Part shown: piece by piece, positions 8,342-17,309 of the stretch | How positions within the stretch are numbered: position 1 is the stretch's first letter | How the letters are laid out: each line of letters begins with the position of its first letter | Origin: Thermoleophilaceae bacterium | GTDB lineage: Bacteria > Actinomycetota > Thermoleophilia > Solirubrobacterales > Thermoleophilaceae | Reading direction: 5' to 3' | Length of the DNA stretch: 59,083 bases | Assembly: GCA_036378175.1 (NCBI GenBank) | Contig: DASUWY010000050.1 | Location: forward strand, 1-59,083 | Translations under genes and position numbers: made by a program | The notes under the pieces: model-generated | What the model was told of the DNA's origin: nothing | Database searches by the model: none | What the model saw: the letters and a program-made list of their open reading frames with translations, nothing else

Positions 8342-8524
8342 AGCCTACGGGGTTAGCTGACGGGCTCGCGCCGAAAGAGCGGCGCTAAAGAGCGCACTCA
8401 AAGTGCGTCTCCAATTCGCCCCGAGAGTCCGAATCGCAGCCCTGCAACTCCGCAGCTCTGCAATCCCGCAACTCTGTAGTTGTGGTCCCCCGTTCCCCGC
8501 CGGGCGGCGGGGATTCGGCAGGCT
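8342..8524 (-). promoter_or_regulatory. ydaO/yuaA-type c-di-AMP riboswitch upstream of the M23 gene
   Basis: Read on the minus strand, all hallmark blocks of the ydaO aptamer occur in order: TGCCGAATCC, then a GC hairpin and GGGGAACGGGGGACCA, then GGGGCGAATTGG, then CCCGTCAGCTAACCCCGTAGGC. These correspond to GCCGAAUCC, GGUACGGAGGAACC, GGGGUUAAUCUG and CCGACAGCUAACUCCGGAGGC of Bacillus subtilis ydaO. AGCC (8524-8521) and GGCT (8345-8342) close the outer P1 stem. The class binds c-di-AMP and usually turns expression off, controlling cell-wall hydrolases and potassium transport. The variable arm at 8436-8475 holds an 8-bp repeat run. About 62 bases separate the aptamer from the GTG start. Confidence 0.88.
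8436..8475. repeat. Five tandem 8-bp degenerate repeats inside the riboswitch
   Basis: On the plus strand the octamers are GCAGCCCT, GCAACTCC, GCAGCTCT, GCAATCCC and GCAACTCT (consensus GCARYYCY), without gaps. They lie in the region of the aptamer that is variable between species. Confidence 0.75.
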
Positions 8525-8539
8525 TTTAAATCCGGCGGC

Positions 8540-8545
8540 AGTATA
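8540..8545 (-). promoter_or_regulatory. -10 box TATACT for the riboswitch-M23 transcript
   Basis: The minus strand reads TATACT at 8545-8540, preceded by TGCC. Transcription would begin near 8533, seven to nine bases before the riboswitch P1 stem. No good -35 hexamer is seen at the standard distance. Confidence 0.5.
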
Positions 8546-8714
8546 GGCACGCCTTCAGTCGTCATGGCGAAGCAGCCCGCTAGTTGCGATCGATACTTTT
8601 TTCTCGATCCGCGGCGGCTACCCTCTCCGTGCAAGGCCGGGACCGCAGGCGGCTTCCCGCGCACGTGTGTCAACATGTGCGACTGCCGCAGCGTGAGCCG
8701 CGGCCTGTTCTATG

Positions 8715-8740
8715 CCCGCTTCGAGGCGGGACTCTTTTTT
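8715..8740 (+). terminator. Terminator-like attenuator hairpin abutting the rplM start codon
   Basis: CCCGC (8715-8719) pairs with GCGGG (8726-8730), loop TTCGAG, followed by ACTC and six T. The rplM ATG follows only two bases later, so no promoter can fit between this hairpin and the gene. Transcription must read through it, as expected of a leader attenuator. The only Shine-Dalgarno-like sequence (GAGG) lies within the hairpin. The plus-strand gap 8525-8714 shows no other element I can name. Confidence 0.6.
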
Positions 8741-8742
8741 CG

Positions 8743-9177
8743 ATGAAGACCTACGTAGCCACACCAGCAACCCGCGAGCGCAACTGGCTCGTGGTGGACG
8801 CCACCGGCAAGACGCTTGGACGCCTCGCCACGCAGATCGCGGACGCGTTGCGCGGAAAGCGCAAGCCGGAGTTCACGCCCCACTGCGACGTCGGCGACTT
8901 CGTGATCGTCGTGAACGCGGAGAAGATCGTCGTGACTGGCCGCAAGCGCGAGGTCAAGCGCTATTACCGCCACTCGGGTTATCCGGGCGGGCTGCGCTCC
9001 CGCACGTTCGAGGAGATGCTCGAGCGCCGGCCTGAGGAGATCATTCGCCTCGCGGTGAAGGGGATGCTCCCGCGCACCCGCCTCGGTCGCGCGCAGCTCC
9101 GCAAGCTCAAGGTCTACGCGGGTCCGGATCATCCGCACGCTGCACAGCAGCCGCAGCCGATGGAGGTGGAAGCTTGA
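8743..9177 (+). CDS. rplM: 50S ribosomal protein L13
   Basis: Large-subunit ribosomal protein L13, 144 aa, the typical length. The start is ATG 8743 ([20 protein letters not shown]). The reading frame stays open upstream, but those codons encode no L13 sequence and cross the leader hairpin. Conserved blocks are [45 protein letters not shown] and [14 protein letters not shown] Pro/Gln-rich tail ends the protein. Its TGA overlaps the TTG start of rpsI by four bases, which indicates translational coupling. L13 autoregulates its operon in other bacteria, which fits the attenuator seen upstream. Confidence 0.97.
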   Translation: MKTYVATPATRERNWLVVDATGKTLGRLATQIADALRGKRKPEFTPHCDVGDFVIVVNAEKIVVTGRKREVKRYYRHSGYPGGLRSRTFEEMLERRPEEIIRLAVKGMLPRTRLGRAQLRKLKVYAGPDHPHAAQQPQPMEVEA

Positions 9178-10085
9178 TCGAGGACGAGCAGGGCGGCGCG
9201 CCGGGCAGCGGGGGCGAGACTCCCGAGCCCGAGGAGATGACCCCGCAGGAGGCCGCCGGGTACGAGGAGGAGGCCGCCCAGGTCGACGTGCCCGCTCCCG
9301 CCGCGAGCGGTGGCGACGAGCCGGCACCCGGCGTGGACGACGCTCTGAGCGAGGAGTCCGCGGAGACGCTCGAGCCGAACGCGCTCGAGGTGGAGCGGGA
9401 GAACCGCGAGGACCTCGCCGAGACGCTTGAGGAGGCCGCCGAGGAGGCCGGCCGCCCGCGCGGCAAGCGCTCCGAGCGCGGCGAGCGCGACGTGAAGGAA
9501 CCGAAGCGCGAGGTGATCCCGGGCGAGCACCTCGAGCCGATCCTTCCGGAGGAGCAGCCATCGACTTCCGACGATGAGTTTGGCTACGCCGCGAGCGCCT
9601 ACGCGGAAGTGGAGTCGGCGGAAGAGGCAGAGGCAGAATTGCAGGGCGACACCCCAGAGCCCGCGCCTGCCCCGCGGGAGATCAAGGAGCTCGCGGCCGA
9701 CGCTCGCTACCAGGCCACCGGCAAGCGCAAGACCTCCGTCGCCCGCGTGATCATCAAGCCGGGCACGGGCGAGTACCGCGTGAACGGTCGCGCGCTCGAG
9801 GAGTTCTTCCCGCGCACGACGCTGCAGAAGTCGGTCCGCGCCCCTCTCGAGACGGCGGGCTACGAGGAGCGCATGGACGTGATCGCGCGCATCCACGGCG
9901 GCGGCGTGTCCGCGCAGGCCGGTGCGCTGCGCCACGGCGTGGCGCGGGCGCTCGTGGAGGCGGACCCGAATCTGCGCGGCGAGCTCAAGCGTCGCGGCTT
10001 CCTCACGCGCGACGCGCGCGCGAAGGAGCGCAAGAAGGCAGGCCTCAAGAAGGCCCGCAAGCGCCCGCAGTTCTCCAAGCGCTAA
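9174..10085 (+). CDS. rpsI: 30S ribosomal protein S9 with a 176-residue acidic N-terminal extension
   Basis: Small-subunit ribosomal protein S9. The S9 domain begins near Arg178 ([20 protein letters not shown]) and continues through the family core to the [12 protein letters not shown]-terminus that contacts P-site tRNA. The first 176 residues are extremely acidic and rich in Glu, Ala and Pro, longer than the 127-residue S9 core. Actinobacterial S9 proteins often have an acidic tail of some tens of residues, but this one is exceptional. The TTG start at 9174 overlaps the rplM stop (TTGA), which supports the long form. No internal start with a good ribosome binding site is seen near codon 170. 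The extension is probably disordered. Confidence 0.93.
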   Translation: MIEDEQGGAPGSGGETPEPEEMTPQEAAGYEEEAAQVDVPAPAASGGDEPAPGVDDALSEESAETLEPNALEVERENREDLAETLEEAAEEAGRPRGKRSERGERDVKEPKREVIPGEHLEPILPEEQPSTSDDEFGYAASAYAEVESAEEAEAELQGDTPEPAPAPREIKELAADARYQATGKRKTSVARVIIKPGTGEYRVNGRALEEFFPRTTLQKSVRAPLETAGYEERMDVIARIHGGGVSAQAGALRHGVARALVEADPNLRGELKRRGFLTRDARAKERKKAGLKKARKRPQFSKR

Positions 10086-10095
10086 GTTCGCCCCC

Positions 10096-11427
10096 ATGAG
10101 CGTGGTTCCCGGCGAGCGCAGGCTCTTCGGCACCGATGGCGTTCGCGGTGCGGTGGGGAGCTTCCTCACCGCGGACCTCGCGCTCGCGCTGGGCCGAGCA
10201 GCCGCCGCGGCTGCGCCCGCGAGCGCCCCGCAGGTGCTGATCATCCGGGACACTCGCGAGTCGGGGGAGATGCTCGAGGCCGCCCTGGCAGCCGGCATCG
10301 CGGCCGCGGGCGGCCACGCGCTGATCGCGGGCGTGCTGCCCACCCCGGGCGCGCCGCTGCTCGTGCGCCGCTTCGGCTTCGACCTCGCGTGCGTCGTCTC
10401 CGCCTCGCACAACCCGTATCGGGACAACGGGATCAAGTTCTTCGGTCCGGACGGCATGAAGCTGCCGGACGAGGCCGAGCGGGAGGTGGAGGCGGCGGTT
10501 CTGGCGGGCGAGGCGGCCGCCGCGGCCCCTGGAAGGGTGCGCGAGCTGCACGGTGCCGGCGCTGACTACCTGCGTGAACTCGAGCTGCGCTTCCAGGCGC
10601 TCGACCTGAGCGGGCTGCGCGTGTTGCTCGACTGCGCGAACGGCGCCACCTACCGCGTGGCGCCGGAGATCTTCCGCCGCCTCGGCGCGAGCGTGGAGAC
10701 GATCGCGACTGAGCCCGACGGCCGCAACATCAACGAGGGCTGCGGCTCCACCCACATCGAGCGTCTCGTCGAGGCCGTGCCGGGCGGCGGCTTCGACGTG
10801 GGGTTTGCGTTCGACGGCGACGGCGACCGCGTGCTCGCGGTGGACCGCCATGGGAACGTGGTGGACGGCGATGAGCTGATCGCCCTGAGCGCGCTCCACC
10901 TGCGATCCGCCGGCAGGCTGCCGGGCGACGGCGTGGCGGTGACCGTGATGACGAACTACGGCTTCCACACGGCGATGGCCGCGCACAGCATCAACGTGGC
11001 CACCACTCCAGTCGGGGACCGGCACGTGATGGCCGAGCTCGTGCGGCGCGGCTGGGCGCTCGGCGGCGAGCAGTCGGGCCACATCATCGACACGGGCTTC
11101 GCGCCCTCGGGCGACGGCACCGCATCGGCGCTGCTCGCTCTCGAGGCGCTGGGCAAGCGCGACCTCTCGGAGCGGGACGCGATGACGAAGCTCCCGCAGC
11201 TCCTGATCAACGTGAGGGTGTCGGGCCGGACTTCGCTCCAGGATGCGCCCGCGGTGTTGGGTGCGGTGGAGCAGGAGAGCGCGGCGCTCGAGAGCCGCGG
11301 TCGCGTGCTGGTGCGCGCGTCCGGCACGGAGCCTCTGATCAGGGTGATGGTGGAGGCGCCGGAAGAAGCCGAATGCCGCGAGGTGGCCGAGCGCCTGGCG
11401 GGCCTGGTGGAGCGCGAACTCGGATAA
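10096..11427 (+). CDS. glmM: Phosphoglucosamine mutase
   Basis: Interconverts glucosamine-6-phosphate and glucosamine-1-phosphate on the way to UDP-GlcNAc and peptidoglycan. The protein is 443 aa, normal for the family. The N-terminus RLFGTDGVRG is diagnostic and fixes the start at ATG 10096. An earlier in-frame start would lie inside rpsI. The active-site phosphoserine is Ser104 in SASHNP. The metal loop is DGDGDR, the sugar-binding loop GEQSGH and the phosphate-binding loop RASGTEPLIRVM. It lies 10 bases after rpsI, the common order rplM-rpsI-glmM in Gram-positive bacteria. The partner enzyme glmS is encoded 2 kb downstream. Confidence 0.97.
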   Translation: MSVVPGERRLFGTDGVRGAVGSFLTADLALALGRAAAAAAPASAPQVLIIRDTRESGEMLEAALAAGIAAAGGHALIAGVLPTPGAPLLVRRFGFDLACVVSASHNPYRDNGIKFFGPDGMKLPDEAEREVEAAVLAGEAAAAAPGRVRELHGAGADYLRELELRFQALDLSGLRVLLDCANGATYRVAPEIFRRLGASVETIATEPDGRNINEGCGSTHIERLVEAVPGGGFDVGFAFDGDGDRVLAVDRHGNVVDGDELIALSALHLRSAGRLPGDGVAVTVMTNYGFHTAMAAHSINVATTPVGDRHVMAELVRRGWALGGEQSGHIIDTGFAPSGDGTASALLALEALGKRDLSERDAMTKLPQLLINVRVSGRTSLQDAPAVLGAVEQESAALESRGRVLVRASGTEPLIRVMVEAPEEAECREVAERLAGLVERELG

Positions 11428-11452
11428 TCGTCCAGCCGCTACAAACTTCAGT

Positions 11453-11470
11453 TTTAGCCATGGCATAATT
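11453..11470 (+). promoter_or_regulatory. Putative promoter and metal-regulator operator of the dtxR/mntR gene
   Basis: CATAAT at 11465-11470 is a strong -10 candidate. The expected transcription start (about 11477-11479) coincides with the ATG at 11479, so the mRNA would be leaderless. The box overlaps an AT-flanked palindrome centred on GCCATGGC (11457-11464), embedded in TTTTAGC-CATG-GCATAAT. This placement would suit autorepression by the encoded DtxR-family protein, but binding is inferred only. Confidence 0.4.
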
Positions 11471-11478
11471 TGTCGTGC

Positions 11479-12156
11479 ATGGCAGCTGAAGAACATCTGA
11501 CCGCGGCGGTCGAGGACTACGCGAAGGCGATCTACGCGCTGCAGACGCAGCGTGGCAGCGCCGTGAACACCAACGCGATCGCCGATCGCCTGGGCGTCAC
11601 GCCGGCCTCGGCATCGAACATGGCGAAGAAGCTGAGCGAGCGCGGGCTCGTGGAGCACGTGCCGTACAGGGGCGTCCGGCTCACGCCCGCGGGGCAGCGC
11701 GTCGCGCTCGAGGTGCTTCGCCACCACCGGCTGCTCGAGCTGTACCTGGCGGAGAACCTGGACGTGCCGTGGGATCGCGTGCACGACGAGGCCGAGGTGC
11801 TCGAGCACGTGCTGTCCGAGGAGCTCGAGGAGCTGATCGCGCGGAAGCTCGGCGATCCCACGCACGACCCGCACGGGGATCCGATCCCCACGCGCGAGCT
11901 GCGAATCGAGGAGGGGCACACGCGGAGCATGCAGTCGCTCGAGCCGGGGGCGCACGGCCGCTTCGTCCGGATCTCGGACTCCGATCCCGAGATGCTGCGC
12001 TACCTGGCGGACCAGGGCATTGCCCCGGGTGACGACTTCGAGATCGTGGACAAGCAGCCGTTCGACGGCCCGGTGTCCGCCCGCTTCGGCAAGCGCGTGC
12101 ATGTTCTCGGCGGGGCGCTCGCCAGCGCCATGCGCGCCGAGCTGGAGGGCGAGTGA
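11479..12156 (+). CDS. DtxR/MntR-family metal-dependent transcriptional regulator
   Basis: Fe/Mn-sensing repressor of 225 aa. The N-terminal winged helix-turn-helix (VEDYAKAIYALQTQRGSAVNTNAIADRLGVTPASASNMAKKL) is followed by the metal-binding/dimerisation domain. That domain has the HHRLLELYLAENLDVPWDRVHDEAEVLEH helix and the DPTHDPHGDPIP loop of the family. A C-terminal FeoA/SH3-like domain covers about 150-225. I chose ATG 11479, which coincides with the predicted transcription start. A TTG at 11470 is the alternative. It overlaps mntH by four bases (GTGA), so the regulator very likely controls manganese import and its own synthesis. Confidence 0.92.
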   Translation: MAAEEHLTAAVEDYAKAIYALQTQRGSAVNTNAIADRLGVTPASASNMAKKLSERGLVEHVPYRGVRLTPAGQRVALEVLRHHRLLELYLAENLDVPWDRVHDEAEVLEHVLSEELEELIARKLGDPTHDPHGDPIPTRELRIEEGHTRSMQSLEPGAHGRFVRISDSDPEMLRYLADQGIAPGDDFEIVDKQPFDGPVSARFGKRVHVLGGALASAMRAELEGE

Positions 12157-13433
12157 GCAAGCCCCTATCGCCCGACGCCGTAGCGCTCCCGACTCCGGCG
12201 TCCCTTCACGAGATCCGCAAGCGCGGCGTTCTGCGCGGCACGCTGCCGCTGCTCGGGCCGGCATTCGTCGCGGCGGTGGCGTACATCGACCCCGGCAACT
12301 TCGCCACCAACATCCAGGGCGGCGCGCGCTACGGCTACCTGCTCCTGTGGGTGGTCTTGGCGGCCAACCTGATGGCGATGCTGATCCAGATGCTGTCGGC
12401 GAAGATCGGGATCGCCACCGGCAAGAACCTGCCCGAGGTGTGCCGCGAATCGTTCCCGCGCGGCGTCACGTGGGGCCTGTGGGTTCAGGCCGAGCTGATC
12501 GCGATGGCCACCGACATGGCGGAGTTCGTGGGCGCAGCGATCGCGCTCAACCTGCTCTTCGGCGTTCCGCTGTTCGTCGCCGGGCTCATGACCGGTGTGG
12601 TGGCGTTCGGCATCCTGGGGTTGCAGACACGCGGCTACCGGCGCTTCGAGCTCGCCATCGGCGGGCTGTTCGCAGTGGTCCTGCTCGGCTTCCTCTACCA
12701 GGCGTTCGAGGTCGGCCCGGATGCCGGCCAAGCGGTGAAGGGCTTCGTGCCGCACTTCGCCGGCAACGACTCCGTGCTACTCGCCGTGGGAATTCTCGGC
12801 GCCACGGTGATGCCGCACGTGATCTACCTGCACTCGGCGCTCACACAGGACCGCATCAAGGTGCGCAATGACGACGAGCGGCGGCGGCTCATGCGCTTCC
12901 AGCGCCTCGACGTCGGCATCGCGATGAGCGTGGCCGGCGTGGTGAACATCTGCATGCTGATGGTGGCCGCGGCGCTGTTCCACAAGACGGGCCACACGGG
13001 TGTGGACACGATCGACGGCGCTTACCACGGCTTCCAGAACCTGATCGGCAATGGCACAGCCGTCGCGTTCGGCCTGGCGCTGCTCGCGTCCGGTTTCGCG
13101 AGCTCGAGCGTGGGCACGTATGCCGGCCAGGTGGTGATGCAGGGGTTCATCAACCGCCGCATCCCGCTGATGGTGCGCAGGCTCGTGACGATGACGCCGG
13201 CGCTCGTGGTGCTCGGGATCGGCCTCGACCCCACGGGCTCGCTCGTGATCAGCCAGGTGGTGCTCTCGTTCGGCATCCCGTTCGCCCTCATCCCGCTCGT
13301 GATCTTCACGAGCCGCAAGAGCCTTATGGGGAACCTCGTGAACAGCCGCTTCACCACGGTCGCGGCCGCTCTCGTAGCCACTCTGATCGTGTCGCTCAAC
13401 ATCTTCCTGCTGGTCCAGACAGCAGGAATCTGA
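12153..13433 (+). CDS. mntH: Nramp-family divalent metal (Mn2+) transporter
   Basis: Proton-coupled importer of manganese or iron, 426 aa, with about 11 transmembrane helices. The helix 1 motif YIDPGNFATN carries the metal-binding Asp-Pro-Gly-Asn, and helix 6 has MPHVIYLHSAL with the Met-Pro-His metal site. Both are complete. The TGYRRFE-like loop and RIPLMVRRLVT region are family typical. The GTG start at 12153 overlaps the upstream DtxR/MntR stop, a two-gene metal-homeostasis operon. The gene is followed by a terminator-like hairpin at 13500-13522. Confidence 0.95.
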   Translation: MSKPLSPDAVALPTPASLHEIRKRGVLRGTLPLLGPAFVAAVAYIDPGNFATNIQGGARYGYLLLWVVLAANLMAMLIQMLSAKIGIATGKNLPEVCRESFPRGVTWGLWVQAELIAMATDMAEFVGAAIALNLLFGVPLFVAGLMTGVVAFGILGLQTRGYRRFELAIGGLFAVVLLGFLYQAFEVGPDAGQAVKGFVPHFAGNDSVLLAVGILGATVMPHVIYLHSALTQDRIKVRNDDERRRLMRFQRLDVGIAMSVAGVVNICMLMVAAALFHKTGHTGVDTIDGAYHGFQNLIGNGTAVAFGLALLASGFASSSVGTYAGQVVMQGFINRRIPLMVRRLVTMTPALVVLGIGLDPTGSLVISQVVLSFGIPFALIPLVIFTSRKSLMGNLVNSRFTTVAAALVATLIVSLNIFLLVQTAGI

Positions 13434-13499
13434 CCACCCCTCGTCAGCGCGCAAGACCGCTGATACCATCGATTTTGGCCCTGCCAAGGGGCGTTCATG

Positions 13500-13522
13500 A
13501 GCCGCCTTCAGCGCGGCTTTTT
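13500..13522 (+). terminator. Terminator-like hairpin in the glmS leader
   Basis: AGCCGC (13500-13505) pairs with GCGGCT (13513-13518) around a 7-base loop, with five T at 13518-13522. It may terminate mntH transcripts. The glmS ATG at 13548 lies 25 bases on, preceded by a near-perfect Shine-Dalgarno (AGGAGGTGA, 13532-13540). There is no room for a glmS promoter after the hairpin, so glmS transcription must pass through it. TACCAT at 13464-13469 is a weak -10 candidate upstream. Confidence 0.6.
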
Positions 13523-13547
13523 CCGTCCCTTAGGAGGTGACAGCGGC

Positions 13548-15407
<1,860 letters not shown>

Positions 15408-15418
15408 TCCCGTACAGT

Positions 15419-15434
15419 CCGCTCATATGAGCGG
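15419..15434. repeat. 16-bp perfect palindrome centred on the acpS start codon
   Basis: CCGCTCAT|ATGAGCGG is an exact inverted repeat whose centre is the first base of the acpS ATG (15427). No Shine-Dalgarno sequence precedes this start. It could be an operator, or could hide the start codon in a hairpin. Confidence 0.6.
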
Positions 15435-15780
15435 CATCGGGCTCGACCTTCTCGATATTGAGCGCCTAGAGCGAGCGCTGGAGCGTCGGCCGCGCCTGGC
15501 CGAGCGGCTGTTCAGCGAGCAGGAGCTGGAGTACGCGGCGCGGCACGCGCGACCCGCACGGCATCTGGCTGCGCGCTTCTGCGCCAAGGAGGCGGTGGCC
15601 AAGGCGCTGGGGATGGAGGGCTGGAACTTCCGCGACGTGGAGGTGGTGGCCACGGGCGGCGCACCCGAGCTGCGGTTGAGCGGCGCCGTGGCGGAACGGG
15701 CGCGGGAACTGGGCGCGCAGCCCGTGGTGTCGCTCACGCATACCGACACCACCGCCGGAGCGGTGGCGCTGCTGCGATGA
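15427..15780 (+). CDS. acpS: Holo-[acyl-carrier-protein] synthase
   Basis: Transfers 4'-phosphopantetheine from coenzyme A to acyl carrier protein. The protein is 117 aa, typical for the trimeric AcpS type. The N-terminal GIGLDLLDIERL contains the Mg-binding Asp, and FCAKEAVAKALG carries the conserved Lys-Glu pair. The C-terminal VSLTHTDTTAGAVAL completes the fold. The gene begins 19 bases after glmS and its TGA overlaps the start of nnr by four bases. Confidence 0.94.
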   Translation: MSGIGLDLLDIERLERALERRPRLAERLFSEQELEYAARHARPARHLAARFCAKEAVAKALGMEGWNFRDVEVVATGGAPELRLSGAVAERARELGAQPVVSLTHTDTTAGAVALLR

Positions 15781-17309
15781 CGCTGCCGGAATGGCTCGAC
15801 CCCGTCTACGAGGCGGCGGAGATGCGCGCCGTCGACGGCTGGGCGATCAACGAGCAGGGCGTGCCGGGCGTCGACCTGATGGAGCGTGCGGGAATCGGCC
15901 TCGCGCGTGCCACCGCCGCGGCCGCACGTGGTGCCGGGCCTGTGCGAATCGTGGTTGGCAAGGGCAACAACGGCGGCGACGGGCTCGTGGCCGCGCGCAT
16001 CCTGCGGGAGGACGGCATGCGCGTGGACGTGCTCGCGGTTGGCGATCCGGAGGAGCTGAAGGGCGATGCCCGCGCGAACCTCGAGCGGATGCCGGGCGAG
16101 CCTCCGCTCCCGTTCGACCCCGGCGCGCTGGAGGGTTCGAGCGTGGTGGTGGACGCCCTGCTCGGCACGGGCTTCTCGGGCGCCGTGCGCGAGCCGCTCG
16201 CCGGCGCGATCCGCGCGATCAACGGTGCGGAAGCGCCCGTGGTGGCGTGCGACGTGCCGTCGGGCGTGGATGCGTCGAACGGCGAGGTGCACGGCGACGC
16301 CGTGCGCGCAGATGCCACGGCCACCTTCCACGGGTCGAAGATCGGCCTGCACGTGAACCCTGGCAAGGAGCTGGCGGGCGAGGTGGAGGTGGTGGAGATC
16401 GGCGTCCCGCGTGGCGCGCCCTTGCCGTCCACGGCGGGATTGATCGGCGAGCGCGTGATCGAGCTCGTGCCGCGCCGGGCGCGCGACGGGTCCAAGTTCC
16501 AGTCCGGAACCGTGGTGGTGGTGGGCGGCTCCGCCGGCCTCACCGGCGCGCCGACGATGGCGGCGATGTCGGCGCAGCGGGCCGGCGCGGGCTACGTGCA
16601 GGTGGCGGTGCCGCGCTCGGCTCAGCCGGTGCTCCAGCTCAAGCTGCTCGAGGGCATGACGCGTGCGCTGCCGGAGGAGGACGGCGGTCACACGCCGGCG
16701 GGGGTGGAAGAGATCGAGGAAATGGCGGAGCGCGCCGGTGCGCTCGTGCTAGGCCCGGGCGTTGGGCGCGCGGAGCCCGCGCTCGAGTTCGCGCGCGCGG
16801 TCGCGCGCAGCGTTGACAGGCCGCTGCTGATCGACGCCGACGGGCTGAACGCGCACGCGGGGCGGCTCGAGCTGCTGCAGGAGCGCCCCGGCCCGACCGT
16901 CCTCACACCGCACGCCGGCGAGCTCTCTCGGCTGCTCGGCACGAGCTCCGACGAGGTCGCGGCGCACCGCCTCGCGTGTGCGCGCGGCGCGGCTGAGCAG
17001 AGCGGCTGCGTGGTGGTGCTGAAGGGGGACGACTCGATCGTGGCGGCACCCGGCGGGCCCGTGGCGATCAGTCCGGGCGCCACCCCTGCGCTCGCCACCG
17101 CGGGAACCGGCGACGTGCTGTCGGGAATGATCGGTGCGTTCCTCGCGAAGGGCCTGTCCGCTTTCGAGGCTGCCGCTGCGGGGGTGCTCGCCCACGCCCG
17201 CGCCGGCCGGGTGGCGGCGCAGCGCTTCGGTGCCGACCACGTGATCGCCGGCGACGTGATCGACGCGATACCGGACGCCATGCGCGAGCTGCGGGGGCGC
17301 GATGGTTGA
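15777..17309 (+). CDS. nnr: Bifunctional NAD(P)H-hydrate epimerase / ADP-dependent NAD(P)H-hydrate dehydratase
   Basis: Metabolite-repair enzyme, 510 aa. It returns hydrated NADH/NADPH to the active cofactor. The N-terminal YjeF_N epimerase domain (about 10-215) has VVGKGNNGGDGLVAARIL and VACDVPSGVDASNG. The C-terminal ribokinase-like dehydratase domain (about 225-505) has VVGGSAGLTGAPTMAA, LGPGVGR, LTPHAGELSRLLG and GTGDVLSGMIGAFLAKG. It starts at ATG 15777, overlapping acpS by four bases, and overlaps alr by eight. The acpS-nnr-alr order is common in actinobacteria. Confidence 0.95.
   Translation: MTLPEWLDPVYEAAEMRAVDGWAINEQGVPGVDLMERAGIGLARATAAAARGAGPVRIVVGKGNNGGDGLVAARILREDGMRVDVLAVGDPEELKGDARANLERMPGEPPLPFDPGALEGSSVVVDALLGTGFSGAVREPLAGAIRAINGAEAPVVACDVPSGVDASNGEVHGDAVRADATATFHGSKIGLHVNPGKELAGEVEVVEIGVPRGAPLPSTAGLIGERVIELVPRRARDGSKFQSGTVVVVGGSAGLTGAPTMAAMSAQRAGAGYVQVAVPRSAQPVLQLKLLEGMTRALPEEDGGHTPAGVEEIEEMAERAGALVLGPGVGRAEPALEFARAVARSVDRPLLIDADGLNAHAGRLELLQERPGPTVLTPHAGELSRLLGTSSDEVAAHRLACARGAAEQSGCVVVLKGDDSIVAAPGGPVAISPGATPALATAGTGDVLSGMIGAFLAKGLSAFEAAAAGVLAHARAGRVAAQRFGADHVIAGDVIDAIPDAMRELRGRDG

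Noticed and set aside
8584-8742. In-frame upstream extension of rplM
   Set aside because: It encodes no L13 residues and spans the leader and attenuator hairpin. L13 has normal length from ATG 8743.
13497-13547. In-frame upstream extension of glmS beginning MSRLQRG
   Set aside because: GlmS requires Cys at position 2 as nucleophile, and a perfect Shine-Dalgarno precedes the MCGIVG start.
13500-13547. glmS ribozyme
   Set aside because: The leader is too short and lacks the conserved ribozyme core. Only a simple terminator-like hairpin is visible.
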